Under the pieces are notes generated by a model, which was not told the DNA's origin, made no database searches, and worked only from the letters and a program-made list of their open reading frames with translations. The translations under genes were made by a program, and so were the position numbers. Shown piece after piece: positions 11,435 to 23,164 of a stretch of DNA of 64,000 bases. The DNA is taken from positions 1,612,001 through 1,676,000 of the forward strand of contig VSJF01000006.1 of the NCBI GenBank assembly GCA_009739215.1. The letters run 5' to 3'. The DNA is from Floccularia luteovirens (Eukaryota > Basidiomycota > Agaricomycetes > Agaricales > Squamanitaceae). Each line of letters opens with the position of its first letter. Position 1 is the stretch's first letter.

Positions 11435-12442
11435 CTAGATAGCCTTACTCTTTACAAGTTCTAAAACCAACCCATTTCAGCACTACCACTCAAATAAAAA
11501 CAAGTAGAGGCACATACGTTCAATCTCGGCAACTGCATTTAATAGAATATCCTTTTGTGTCTTCTCATCATGGAGAGAAGCGAGGACTTTGTCAATGACA
11601 GCTTTGGTAAGCTCTGCTTGTTCGCTCTCCTTCACTTGCTGCTCATATCGCACCCAACTGTCAAGCACAGATTTTATCTCAGAGGCGACGGCAACTTTTT
11701 GACGTTGAACAAAAGTTTCCGACTCGAGTTTGGCGGTGTCCTGTTTTGAGAAAAGTTGGAGCTCCATTCAACGGAAAAAGAAGAGGGTGGGACACACCTT
11801 TGACAATGCAAAGAGTGCTTTGGTTACGGAGACAACATCTTTCATTTGTCCAACAGATGTTATGCGTTCCTTCACAGCATCGGTATGTTCAGAACGAGCA
11901 GAGTCAAGGATCTTCTTGATACGTTGAATGTGACCTTCAGCCCATTGACTATACGGTTCACGTATAACCTAACATGTCCCAATTAACTGATCAGAAAAAC
12001 AAGACAACAAAGTGACAAAACACACACCTTTGCAAGGTAAGTGAAGAAAATGATCGAGCCAACAAAAAGAACGGTTTCTTCATTGACAACATATATTTCC
12101 TGCGAAATTGCAGTCGCTAGCAGACCGGTTCCTAGCAACGCTGTACCCGTTTTTGTAACCAAACTAGGAGAGGAAGGGAGTTTGTTGATAATCTCGGCTG
12201 CACGTTCTTCGGGAGCTGGCGGTTTTGAGGAACTAGCCATGGAACGACTGTTCATATGGTATTCTCAGCTCACTTCAAATTTAGAGATGTTTGCATTTGA
12301 GATACGTACGATTGGATAGTTTGCGGAAGTGCAACGACAGCGCGCGGCTTGACTAACCAAACATTGATATTGTTGTTGTAGAGTAGGAAAGTAGATACAT
12401 ACCAGCCGCACGCAGCGAGTTTGTTGCAATTCTAGCTGCCAT
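11435..12442 (-). CDS. ATP4: Mitochondrial F1Fo ATP synthase subunit 4 (subunit b)
   Basis: The first exon (start 12442) encodes MAARIATNSLRAA, a presequence-like basic amphipathic start. Later exons give PPAPEERAAEIINKLPSSPSLVTKTG, then two hydrophobic segments (ALLGTGLLATAISQEIYVV and VLFVGSIIFFTYLAK), then a long charged helix (VIREPYSQWAEGHIQRIK and onwards) and the end AEIEQLVKSKAI. The last seven codons come from a small exon reached by a GTATGT...TTTAG intron, with the stop at 11435-11437. Known role: membrane and peripheral stalk subunit holding F1 to Fo in the inner mitochondrial membrane. Two membrane hairpin segments followed by a long soluble helix match the family layout. High confidence in identity. 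Confidence 0.92.
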
Positions 12443-13872
12443 TATAGATATTTTTGAAGAGAGGGAAGAGAACCAGCCAGCTAGCTTGTGGTGTTTGAAG
12501 CAAAATACCGCGTGCGAACCTGAATTCCGAAATTTCACGAACTCACCTTCGGGTTAGGGTACTTATTATGTAAGGTGTGCGTTAAAAGTGTCTGTAATTC
12601 AAATTCAAACCGAAACTATAACATAGCAAGTAAGATGATTATATCAAGTTAGCCTCACCTCCGTATTGCTCCAAATCCGAAACGGCGCGGTATACTGTAC
12701 CTCTGGTAGGATTTAATCTTGTGTCTTGAAAGAGGTTTATTTGATACCAACAATATGGCTAGAGTCGGGTAAGTTTTGGCGGCAAACTCCAGCTCTTCTC
12801 CCCGTTGACAAGATAGCACAGGCCTAGACATGAATCAATCAATCTGAGCTGCTATTTCATATATCCATGGCTTTGCGTAGTATACTCTCTCATTCACACG
12901 TAAGATGGGGTATCATAATAACATTGTGTTTCTCATGGATCTGACGTAACTGACGGTGAACTCTACTTCAAGGATGACATTTCCAAGACGGAGGCGAAGT
13001 ATTTGTGGGGTAAGTTACCTTCTTGATATACATTTTACTTGGTACTATAGGTGTCCGGTAGATGGCCTTTGAAGACAAATTCGAAATCGCTATCCCTGGG
13101 GCCTTTGACCTCTCGTCAATATATCTCGGCCGCATGGTTCCGAACATATTTTCAAACGTGAGTACGTATGGCTGTATGCCGTTTGTATAATGCAAAAAAC
13201 AGATTCTCATGTGATATGTATCTGTTATTTTATTTTGTACAATAGCCGTCTATCATGATACATGGTCCCTGGAAATACGCGAGAGTTCCCATGTAATTCT
13301 CGAGAATGGGAGTTGAGAGTTAGCTGTAAGTTAACAGGGATATATATATATGTAATGTGCTTCTTTCTTACCGAACCAATGTAGTAGACCGAAGCGAAAA
13401 GATTGTGAGGAAATTTCAGGTTTTTTTTTTCTTTTTCGTTGTGAGAGTTTTCATGACATTTAACAATTCTTAATGCCATTCCCATGCCTCTTTGCTTCCA
13501 TCCGACCATACACGGGTTATTCGGGGGTTCTTTCAAGCAAGACAGGGACAGACGGGTTGACTCTTTAAATAACCCATGGAGATTCTTTGCAGTTGTAGAG
13601 CCAAATTGAAAGAAATCAAATGAACAAGTTCCGGTACCGTATGTTGTCGTCGTAGTAGTAGTAGGCATAGCAGTAGTTGCTGTGTGAGAAAAGGAAGGAA
13701 TAAATAAATAATATAAAAGACCCTTGATTGCTTGGTATGTTGAGTTTTACGTGTTTGTGGGTAAAAGCGAGAAAAGGACGAAAGAGAGGATCTGAGATAA
13801 GAGAGGAATGCTTTGCTTTTGCTTTGCTTTCACTGCGTTAACCTTTCCCTCTTTCTCTCTCCACCCCCTCTA
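12443..13872. other. 1.4-kb gap with a possible tiny spliced transcript
   Basis: ATG codons at 12755 (followed at once by a GTAAGT donor) and near 12866, together with GT-AG pairs up to about 13160, hint at a small spliced gene, but every combination I tried hits a stop within about 30-50 codons. The minus-strand frame 13225-13668 has a poly-Thr start made from a simple repeat and looks spurious. The part near 13800-13870 is strongly pyrimidine-rich and probably the 5' leader of the heat-shock-factor gene. Confidence 0.35.
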
Positions 13873-16800
13873 ATGGACAGCTACTCTATCAATAACAATG
13901 ATCACCATTACCCTCATCGTCATCCTTGGCCATCTCATCTACTCCCCCAGTCCCCTCACGCTACTTTTCCCTCTCCCCCTCCCAATGACCATCCTCACCA
14001 TTTCCCTCCTTTTTACAATCAACAATCACAGCAGCAGCAGCAACAACAGCAACAGCAACAGCAACAGCAGTCCACAACCCAGCAACAAGATAGAGCCGTC
14101 CAGCAGGGCTCTTCCTCAGCGGATTCTCTCAACAGAGCTTCAGCGCTCTCTTTGAACCTCTCTTCACTCAGCGTGACTTCCCCAACAAACCTTTCCCCAA
14201 TCAACCCCTCGTCTGCTGCTGCATCGGCTTTGTCTCCTGTGACGCCCATCAGCCCTTCTACAAACCATTTTAACCCTCATTCGCATCACCACATTTCTTC
14301 TCCATTTCAGTATGACCCGAATCACGGTCCTTCTGGTCAGCACAGTCCCAGCCAATTTGATGACCAATCAGGTGTGATACCTGGTCCTCCACCAGGCTCA
14401 TCGGCAGGATCTTATGATAGACGCACCCCAGGACGCTGTTCGGCGCCTTCTACATCTTCTGCTTCACAGCCCCCGAGAAAAAGGAGTTTTACCTCTAACG
14501 CTTCTTCGTCCGTTAGCAGTACGCTTGTAGAGGAATACGACGAGGAAGCCCGCGATGCTGCTATGGAATTGTCCTCGGTTGGTGGTTATGACGACATGGA
14601 TTTACGGACTGCATACGCTGGGAGCGCCGGTAACGGAGGCAGTGGAAGCCCAATAGATGGAAGCGGTAGCACTAGCGGCGCAGAGGACGTAATGGGCTCA
14701 ACTGGAGGTAGTCACTCTGCAATGGGAGGTATGTCCATGGCTGGTGTTGGTGGTAGTATGAATGTCCTTGGGAAACCACTTGCTACAAACAATTTTGTGA
14801 CAAAGCTGTACCAGTAAGTCTGTTTCCTTTTTTTTTTGCGTTTTCTTTCTCGGCTTGGTTTGGAGCTTCTTATACGAGGTATCCATCATTTTGAGTGATG
14901 GCTAGACTTTGTCATTTTCTATCTTTTCAAAAAAAGATACTTCGATCGGATTGTACATATATTGGGGTTATAGTCCCAGCCCTTGATGAACGCCGATTGT
15001 CAAGTGACGTCTCTTCCCACTGGCATGTCGAGATTCGAGAACATCCGCTCTTCCTCCTCCAGGAAATATGCTGTGATCGATCTATTCCTTTCTCAATTTC
15101 TATTTCATTCTCGATGGGTTACCATGGCGATTGACATCATCTGTAATATGTTTCAATAACGTTTACAGATTGACAAAAGTAATTAGTTCTATTTTGACTT
15201 CTCATCGATGTCATTTGTCTTTTTTAAGATTCCCTTTGGAGCAATGTTTTCGGGGTTCATTGCTTATTTGTTTTTGACAGGATGATCAATGACCCCAAGT
15301 CCACTCATTTTATTGCATGGACGGATATCGGGACCTCATTTGTAGTCTCTAATGTCGGCGAATTCAGCCGAAGCATTCTTGGCTCGCATTTCAAGCACAA
15401 TAACGTGGGTGTTTTTGTACTGCCTTGCCCCCTTTTTCGTTCTCACAATTCACCAGTTTTCAAGTTTTGTTCGACAACTGAACATGTACGGGTTCCATAA
15501 GATCAATAGGGTCAGTTTCCACACACAACCCCCCTCTCCTAGCTTCTCAATCTGAACCAAAGCTAACCCGAAATATTATACATGTACCCTTGTTTCCCTT
15601 TATACTCTTGTCGTCTCCCCCCCCCGCAATCCCTTTGATAGACACCGCGAGCTCAAAGAACATCCACGGACGCACAGACGTGGGAATTTTCCCATCACAA
15701 GTTTTTGCGTGGTCGCCCTGACCTATTAGATGAGATCAAAAGAAAGGCGCTGGAACCTGATCCGGCTTTGAAGCATAGAGTGGAATTACCTGGGGAGGTA
15801 CGTGGTTTTTTTTTTTTTTACTTCCGTTATGACTATATATAAATATGACGGGGCTTGGCTTTTTTCATTTTCAAATTCGTTTCTTGTTCTTTCCCCTTTA
15901 CTAATGCCTCGAAATTCTTCTAATCGTGCGCAAACGCCTCCTGCAAAGGCTAATGAACATTATACTTTACAGGTTGCCGCTCAACTCGGCGCTATGCGAG
16001 ATGAAAATAGACGAATGTGGGATCAGTTATCTTCAGAACGAAGACGTGTTGAGAAACTTGTTAATGTTGTGAGGCAGTTGTGGGATGTTGTTGGGAAAGG
16101 CTTTCCTGGAAGTGGTCAGTAGTCTATTTGATTCTTATTCGTCTGGAGAGAATGTTTCCTCTGAACAGTGCATTGTAGTTCCTCCCTTTCCTAGCGACAT
16201 GTTGGAGAATGACAGCCTCAATATCTATGTAACCTCGCCTACAGGCATCAACGTCAAGGTATCCCCCTCCTTTAAACATGAGCAACCAGTCATTGCATTC
16301 CTTGCACTCACTAAGCAGTCCAAACTCTAGTCCGACAGCTTCCGACTTCCCTTCCCATATTCACGCTCATCACCACCAACATCAACAATCACACCATAGT
16401 CAATCTCATTCCCTCTCGCGGCAACAAAGTTTCCAACACGTCTCCTTCTCTAGAGGAGAGAGCACATCATCAACGCCCTTACCCCCTTCACCAGGTTCAA
16501 TCAATATAGAATTATTTAACGAGGGAGGTGAACCCTCACCAACTGCAAGAGGGAACAAAAGACAGAGGATGTCCAATGATGATGGTATGAATGGTGTTGG
16601 ACCTCCAGGTAGTGACGCACTATCAGTCTTGTCATCCCTTCCTTCCTCTTCCAATAATACCAACGGGGCGAATGGGTCTGGTCTAGGAGGGTTATCAGTG
16701 GCAGGCAAAAAATCAAGTCGTGCACGGAGTGATAGTGCACCTCTGGGATATGGACTTGGTGGCCCACTTTCTAGTTGGCACCAAGGAGGCTCGGGGAGAC

Positions 16801-16916
16801 CAAGAAGTGGAAGTGGACTCGCTCCGAGAATTCCGAATATTGGAGCGTCGACCCGGGCGAATTGTACACCACTCCTGTCGATCTCGACTGTTCCTTCGAA
16901 CCCACCGAACCAATAA
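13873..16916 (+). CDS. Heat-shock-factor-type transcription factor
   Basis: Exons 13873-14813, 15281-15404, 15457-15510, 15642-15797, 15973 to about 16115, a short exon and a last exon to 16916 join in frame. The N-terminus is low-complexity (His, Pro, Ser, a run of 14 Gln, Gly/Ser). The HSF DNA-binding domain starts NNFVTKLYQ/MINDP and includes HFIAWTD, SRSILGSHFKHNN, FSSFVRQLNMYGFHKI and the wing-end WEFSHHKFLRGRPDLL. A coiled-coil trimerisation-like region follows (VAAQLGAMRDENRRMWDQL...VEKLVNVVRQLWDVV). The C-terminal tail is Ser/His/Gly-rich. Known role: trimeric nuclear factor binding nGAAn repeats. The recognition helix matches the HSF type well. It could be the main Hsf1 or a paralog. 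The first ATG in frame is 13813; 13873 is preferred because the upstream codons are a pyrimidine tract. Confidence 0.92.
14029..14070 (+). repeat. CAG/CAA polyglutamine tract
   Basis: Fourteen consecutive glutamine codons (CAG and CAA mixed) in the N-terminal low-complexity part of the heat-shock-factor gene, followed by another short Gln run near 14080. The mixed codons suggest selection for glutamine, not pure DNA slippage. Confidence 0.9.
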
Positions 16917-18054
16917 ATGGATTTTTTTTATGTGGATTTTTTTGGTGGTTATATGCGCTCTTTTTTCAAAAAAAAGTTATCATATGCCGGTCTGATTTTT
17001 GTTTTGATCTGGCATTTGTATACTCTGTTTCTCTCCCTTCGCTGGGTTTCTTGCTGTTGTGTTTCGTTAGCTCTGAGCCCACATCCTATCAACTTCACAC
17101 ACCTCAAAATCGCCCACATACACTCAGCTATTTCAACCGGATCTTCTTCCACTAGAGGCATTTGGATTCTCACCAAAACAAAACATCAAGCCTGCTATGT
17201 TCTATTCTTTTCATCAACGAGAAGATGTAGCTCTTGTCAATCAACACATCACTGACTCTCATTCCCATTCCTTACTTTTTTCTTTCTGAATCTGATTCTA
17301 CATTTTCACATGATGCATATCTACTACATACGTATTAACACGTACATACTCTCCTTTTCGCTTTTGTCCCCCTTTTTGTTTGCTTTGTCAAGGACGTTTC
17401 GCCTCTTCTTTTTCCTGTTACATGCCACAGAAATCTCTGTTTTCTCTGTTTTCTTTTTCCCTTTTCTTAAAAGCAAACCCATATATACCAATCAACCATC
17501 TCACTTTCTACAACAACGGACTCTCTTCTTTGATTGACTGTTTACCACCTGTCGTTTGCTATTATCTAGACTTAACCTCCTTTGGCTCCTCATCCCTCCT
17601 ATGGCTTTACGCCATTTCCATTCACTTGCACAAATACCTATTGTCGTTACTGTGTCTGCTGTCCTATAAATGTACATCCCTTGACTCCCTGATCTGTAGC
17701 AATTTTTCTTTTTTCTTTATTTCCAAGAGAAAATCTCATCTCATGTCCATGCCATTATATCTCAACCTCGATTCCTACAAACATCAGTTTGTGTGTTTAT
17801 TTATATCTTATCTTATCTTTTTTCCCAATCCCCTTTCGTTTCACACTTTTTCGCATGCATATGTATTGTCTTCAATTTTTTCTTGTGTAAACTGTTCTTT
17901 TTCTTCTTTTCAAACCAATTTCGATAGTGATGTTTCAGCACTCTCGAATCGATGTTCAAATATTGTATCATTATCACTATCTTTCGGGCTCATACACTCA
18001 ACGGTTTTCATGTACTGTATAAAGAGGTTTATTTTGATGTTTGAATAAGCAACG
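16917..18054. other. 1.1-kb pyrimidine-rich stretch, probable long 3' UTR
   Basis: The + strand here is strikingly rich in T and C (for example 17270-17560 and 17700-17900). It carries a 222-codon open frame (17380-18048) made almost entirely of Phe, Ser, Leu, Cys and Tyr, which is what a T/C-rich sequence gives by chance. I take it as the 3' UTR and flank of the heat-shock-factor gene. No repeat or RNA gene was seen before the tRNA. Confidence 0.4.
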
Positions 18055-18127
18055 TCTCTGTTAGTATATCGGTTTAGTACACGCGCCTGTCACGCGCGAA
18101 AGCTGGGTTCGACTCCCAGACAGAGAG
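18055..18127 (+). tRNA. tRNA-Asp (anticodon GTC)
   Basis: A full cloverleaf can be drawn. The acceptor stem is TCTCTGT (18055-18061) paired with ACAGAGA (18120-18126), followed by discriminator G. The anticodon stem CGCGC/GCGCG encloses loop CTGTCAC with anticodon GTC, and the T stem CTGGG/CCCAG encloses TTCGACT. The internal B box GGTTCGACTCC is a perfect match to the consensus. There is no intron. CCA is not encoded, as expected in eukaryotes. Confidence 0.95.
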
Positions 18128-18139
18128 TAATTATGAGAA

Positions 18140-18149
18140 TTTTTTTTTT
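18140..18149 (+). terminator. RNA polymerase III T-run terminator
   Basis: Ten consecutive T residues on the sense strand, 13 bp after the tRNA-Asp 3' end, the usual pol III stop signal. Confidence 0.85.
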
Positions 18150-18669
18150 GGTATGGTTTTTTCTATGACCTATTGCTCTTTCGAGAAAAGAAACACATGG
18201 TTGGACGTATGACATATATGTCAGGGTTGGGTTTGCCTAATCAACCAAAAGTCCCACCAAATGGTTTTGACAATCAACGGAAATGACTGCCACAACGTTA
18301 TAATCTCATAAGGACGTCAAACCTTCAATTTTTTACGTTTCCTGTTTGCTGACAATAAGGGGATTTGATTAGAGTCACTTTTTACGATTCTCACTGGCAT
18401 TTACCGCAGTGGCGAGCCTGTTATTCGAGGGAATTTGATTTTATACACAACTCTCGTACAAATCTTAGTTCTTAGGATTCAGCGCTTTGCAAAAAAAAAA
18501 AAACACCGTTGTACAAGAGCATAAGTAGTAGACACATCTAGTAATCAAATGGAACAACCCCTTTTGACTTAAAATGGTTAAGACAGAAAAGAACACTCCT
18601 TAAATGATTGGGAAAAATTCTGCATATGGTCATCTTTTTTTCCTACCAATGGACGGAGACCTTCTTCAT
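18150..18669. other. Intergenic gap between tRNA-Asp and the lipase gene
   Basis: About 520 bp with A/T-rich runs (A-run near 18490). I see no coding sequence, RNA gene or repeat. Confidence 0.4.
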
Positions 18670-20126
18670 TTAACATCCGGAGCCCATGATGATACCATCA
18701 TAAGGACCGTCGTGGTCAGAGAGAGAACCATCGAAAATGTTGGGAACGTCTCCAGTAGTGCACTGGGTGCTGGTGTTGTCTTGCCCTAAAGTGATAATTT
18801 AAGGTTCAACGGGTGGAGAAATTATAATACCGGAGATACTCACCTGGGCATGACATCCATGCGCCAGAGTCTACGATGTGCACTTCACCTGATGGGTGGT
18901 GGTAACCCAGGAATCGTCCTAATAGTGACAGTTAGTTTTTTTAGCCGAGTAATTGTGTACGGAGTTATATATCCTCATACCCGGAACGGTGGGTATCAAG
19001 TCTTCCCTACAAAAAAAGGGTCAGAATTGATGATAGTCATAGAGGCTGGTAAACCAGCTCTTACTTGTTGTTGATGTGTGTCAAGGAGAGGTGAGAGTCA
19101 ACGTAGTCAGCGAAAGCTTGGTTTCCAACCTTCACAAAGAAAAAAAAATCGAATCAATCAAAAGGCTATCATTTGACTTTTAGCATATACGCACTCGGGG
19201 TAATCCATAACCGATAGTTCTGAAAGTGACACCGCTTATGTGAAGTGGGAGGAATACACCGTCGAGAAGCGCAATGGCGGCACCTTGTGATTATCAGAAT
19301 GAGCTTTGTCTGTTATGGAAAAATTAATTCGCTTACCGAGCGAATGTCCGACAATTGTCACTTTTGTTGCACCATGCTGGGAAATTGCCGTGCGTACAGC
19401 TGACAAGACTTGGTTGGCAGTCCTACAGAGGTTCATTAGATATTTATATCTCCCAATACCCTTGATTTTGTTTGAAAAATGATACTGACTTGGCTTGTTC
19501 ATCTCTGAATCCATTGTGAACCTCAACGGAAGAGCTGATACCGGGGAACAAAGTGGGGTCGAGGGTTCCCTGGAATGCATCTGCGTCTGTTGCCAGCGCT
19601 TCACTGTAGAGTAAAATCCAACCCAAGGTGAGTCAGTTATCAAATGGTAGCGCGGACTTCATGAAACTTACATTTGTGATGGATCGGTACCCTGGTGACT
19701 GACTATCACAGATGCTTGTGATGGGGAGTAACCAACAAACCCTGTCGAAGGCATCGTAAATGCGGGTTACTAACACATGTTACAGTTTCTAGGACTTACA
19801 GAATTGTACAGAAGATCCATCTCCTCCTTCAGCAACTCGGATGAAATCAGAGTTTGCGGAACAGTCAGCTGTCGGACAACGGAAAATGAGCTCAACATGC
19901 ATTTAAGCCACATCAGGGTATGAATGAAAAACTCCTCACCTCCGCATGACCACGATGAGATAACGCTGGGACTGCAATACCCAGCACTCGCGAAGTGAGT
20001 GAAGGGCTTAAATGCAGCGATCTGAGAACTGCTGAGTGTGGTGATACTCTGCCTCTTTAGCAAGGCTGGTGAAGCACTTGCGACACCTGCGAGCACGAAG
20101 ATTGCAGAGAGTGTAGAGGTCAGCAT
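18670..20126 (-). CDS. Secreted class 3 (fungal) lipase
   Basis: The start at 20126 gives a signal peptide (MLTSTLSAIFVLAGVASA) followed by SPALLKRQ, a probable pro-region with a KR site. Exons then give FKPFTHFASAGYC, GFVGYSPSQASVIVSHQGTDPSQ, VHNGFRDEQAK and the nucleophile elbow VTIVGHSLG (about 19338-19365, serine in GHSLG). Next come VGNQAFADYVDSHLSLTHINNK, HPSGEVHI (candidate catalytic His) and a Cys-containing end SDHDGPYDGIIMGSGC, with the stop at 18670-18672. Known role: extracellular alpha/beta-hydrolase cleaving triacylglycerols or related esters. An in-frame ATG lies six codons upstream (20144) but would weaken the signal peptide. Eight or so short introns. Confidence 0.88.
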
Positions 20127-20870
20127 ATCAACCGAATAAGACACTGGTGTTGAGTCTGGAGACCCTCCTGCAAGTTAGATATCCATTTTATACTCCAACC
20201 GGAATCTATTTCAGTTTGTTAGTGCACAAGATGCCCCGGCTACCCATATGATCGATATATGCGAGCGTATGAATGCTCAGCTCGTCTCATTGGTTATTGC
20301 ACATGCAGCAGAAGGCAGAGTACTTCTGAGATGCAGTTAGAATGGTAACCAGCACCAAATTGTCCAGAAACGTTCGCTTGATTGGTATAGTATGAAGAAC
20401 ATAGATCGCATGGATCAAGTAGGTCCGTGTTCTGATACTTCTTCCAAGGAAAGCACAAATGCGGTGATATATGATGAGTCTGCTACATTTCAACAACTGA
20501 AAGACTGACATAGTAAAACCTGCATCAAACGTTGATGGTAAGGGTGATTAACTTTCTAAGCTCTTTCCATCAATCTTTCCTCGTCACGTTTTTGTCACAC
20601 TTTGAAGAGATTTAAGGCGAAATATATCCAATTACCAGAAAAGAAAAAAAAGTATATGGGCATAGGGAATAACGGAAGCCGAAGACGTGAACGTTCAGAA
20701 GCAAGATAGGACTACAAACACTTCCATGCGAGGATAACCTATCCTTGTATTCCATCGAGGGTACCTCACGCGTGGGTATGAGCGCTGTCACCTGTTCCGG
20801 CTTGTACATCCTTCTATTCTATCAACCAACCGCTCCCACATGCCTTCAGTCCAAATACACATGGTACGTC
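20127..20870. other. Intergenic gap between the lipase and glucanase genes
   Basis: About 740 bp between two minus-strand genes: the promoter of the lipase (right of 20126) and the 3' flank of the glucanase. Minus-strand frames at 20287-20511 and 20612-20809 carry no recognisable motif. Nothing else seen. Confidence 0.4.
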
Positions 20871-23164
20871 CTAGTTGACAAAGGAATCGCAAACATGTGG
20901 GTCATTCAATTGTGACGGATCCTTAGTGAAATAGCCACGTCGAATTCCCTCCATGTATGACCTGAAAGAGAAGGCGAAGAGCCGTCATTATGTCGTTATA
21001 AGGAAGCGAGACAGTTTCCATACCATTGGCGTGCTGTATCACCTGCTAGATTGGAGATCTCAATCTTGAAATTCCAAAACTGCAGACATTAAGTATGAAT
21101 ACCACCTAGTTGATAAATAGCAATGGGTCGTGACTTACAATCCATCCTGCGCCTTTACTATATTGTAGCTTCTGGGCGTCAGCCCATTTCTTCAGGAAAT
21201 CATCAGTGGCATCGAACTGGGTGGACAGCGCCCATTCTAAATTTGGGTTATGTATGCACTTATATGTTGAGCATAAAGGAACTCACCTCCAAACATCAGA
21301 GGGGTGTTACCCAAATTCGCGTCTTGCTGGATTCGGTCAAGATCTACCCAAATTTTTATACATTTTCGGGTCATAAATAGAAAGCGGACGCACTGCATGA
21401 ATGTGTGAGGTATGCGTCCTCGTTTGGATCTGCAACTCCCTGCAAAAAATGATGTTAACCATGCGGGTTTAGTGCACATATGGAAGTCATACCCCAAACC
21501 TAACGTTTCCGAGGAATCAGTCAATAAATGCCGTACAAGCGCCATATAAAGCAACTTACGAATAGTAAAGGTGGTTATCGTAATTTTGGGGACCCATCGC
21601 AGCATTAGCAGGATTCGAGGGGTTGTTGAATTGCCAATTAACGTCCATGAACCTATCACCATAGTTAGGATAATATCATTTAGCATAATCAACACGCACG
21701 TTGTTATTAATGGTTCGCGGTTGACTCCAGCGCTTCTCTTACATCTAGCACTGAGTTGGGACAATTGCGAGAAAGCGGGTAGATTAAATTCAGTGGCAAG
21801 TTTGGAGATAATAGGTAAAGCGTCGTTCAACACTGATTGAACTTCGGAAGTGAGATTGCCACTGGCGATGAGTGCTTGGACTGCGGTAGTGAAGTTTGCT
21901 CCTGTAGGAGCGGTCATCCCTGAAGGCGATATTCCAATGCTGAGTTCAATGGCGCGTATTACTTGGACATAGTTCTTCTGGACTATAAAAGATCTGTAAA
22001 TTTCCTGTACGAAGTACAAAGAAAACAATGGCTTACAGTCACCATAGCCAGGGGTTTGGTTTGCATCCATTATAGGTTCATTGACAGCCTCTATACCCGC
22101 AACCGTAGCAAAAACGGGATCTAAATGAGAAAGTGCGGCCATTACTGCTGTCCAGATCAAAGCGCGGTGGTAGTTCTTTTGTGTCTGATTATTCAATAGG
22201 CATCAGGTTAGGTTGAATAAGCTATAAATTGTGGTGACACACATAGAATTCGACATCATTAGTACATCTAAAAGAGACATCATAAGTATATCATCAATTT
22301 ATGCGCCGTGAAGTGCGTGCCAGGAAAAATTGACATGAGATCTTACCTTCCTGTAAACATCTGACCTGCAGTTTGTACTCCGGGCAACGCGTGGTGGTCT
22401 AAAAGGACAATTATACCCGCATCGCGCAGTTGAGTTAAGCCTCGACGCTAATGAACAAAAATTTAGTCAATGAACAACGACCACGATTTGAGAACATACA
22501 AGTTGGTTGATCCCACCGCGAGGGTAGAATTCGGTGGAACGATCAACGAGGTCTTCAATTATCCAAAAACCGAGCTGTAATATAATATCAAACTTGTGAC
22601 TGATTCGGGAACCAAAAAGATACTCACGGGTACCCTGACAGTGTTAATTTGAGAGTCGACAAGGAATTGGACGTCAGACGCGTTGAACCATGTATTCCTG
22701 CCACAAAAACAGTGAGACATTATTCCACAATGGCCCCAGTTATACACACCAATGTTGGTTGAATTTATCATCGACGGTGTTAGGGAAGGCTTTTGCAAAC
22801 TCGCTAGATGGGTTTCAGTCGTAGTTACAGTTAAATGCAAGGTGAAATACATACAACTCTGTAGCAATACACTTCGAGCAGTCATTGCACATCTGGCCAC
22901 CCATATCCTTCCATTCTATACGTACTCTATCCATCAACTCACAAAAGGAAGGTCACTGGAAAAATACCTTGAGGAAGCATCCATGCTTCAAGCACCAACC
23001 TGTTTGGAGGATAATATAAATGATAGATTAGAATGTAGTTTAAGAACAGGGACATACCACGAGCCAAGATTCACGCCATAGATCTTTGGGGGAAATTGTA
23101 CAGCACGCACGAGGTTGAGCGAGTGAGTGAGAAAGAAGAAGAAGGGCAAGAAAAGACGGTGCAT
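20871..23164 (-). CDS. Glycoside hydrolase family 5 exo-beta-1,3-glucanase
   Basis: The start at 23164 gives a signal peptide (MHRLFLPFFFFLTHSLNLVRA), then IYGVNLGSW, the classic opening of fungal exo-1,3-glucanases. About 15 short exons follow: LVLEAWMLPQ, FNQHWNTWFNASDVQFL, INTVRVP, a substrate-pocket region LLDHHALPGVQTAGQMF, GIEAVNEP (acid/base Glu in NEP), WQFNNPS, and GNTPLMFGE joined by splicing to WALS (nucleophile Glu). The end is WSYMEGIRRGYFTKDP...VCDSFVN, with the stop at 20871-20873. Known role: trims beta-1,3-glucan chains in the cell wall or outside the cell. No C-terminal GPI signal or membrane segment is visible, so it is probably secreted or wall-bound. Confidence 0.9.

Noticed and set aside
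13225..13668. A 147-codon minus-strand frame starting with poly-Thr
   Set aside because: The Thr run comes from a simple TAG/TCG-type repeat, and the rest has no recognisable pattern. It overlaps the promoter region of the heat-shock-factor gene.
17380..18048. A 222-codon open frame on the + strand just before the tRNA
   Set aside because: Its composition (Phe, Ser, Leu, Cys, Tyr) simply reflects T/C-rich DNA, and it has no domain, no splice context and no conserved-looking block.
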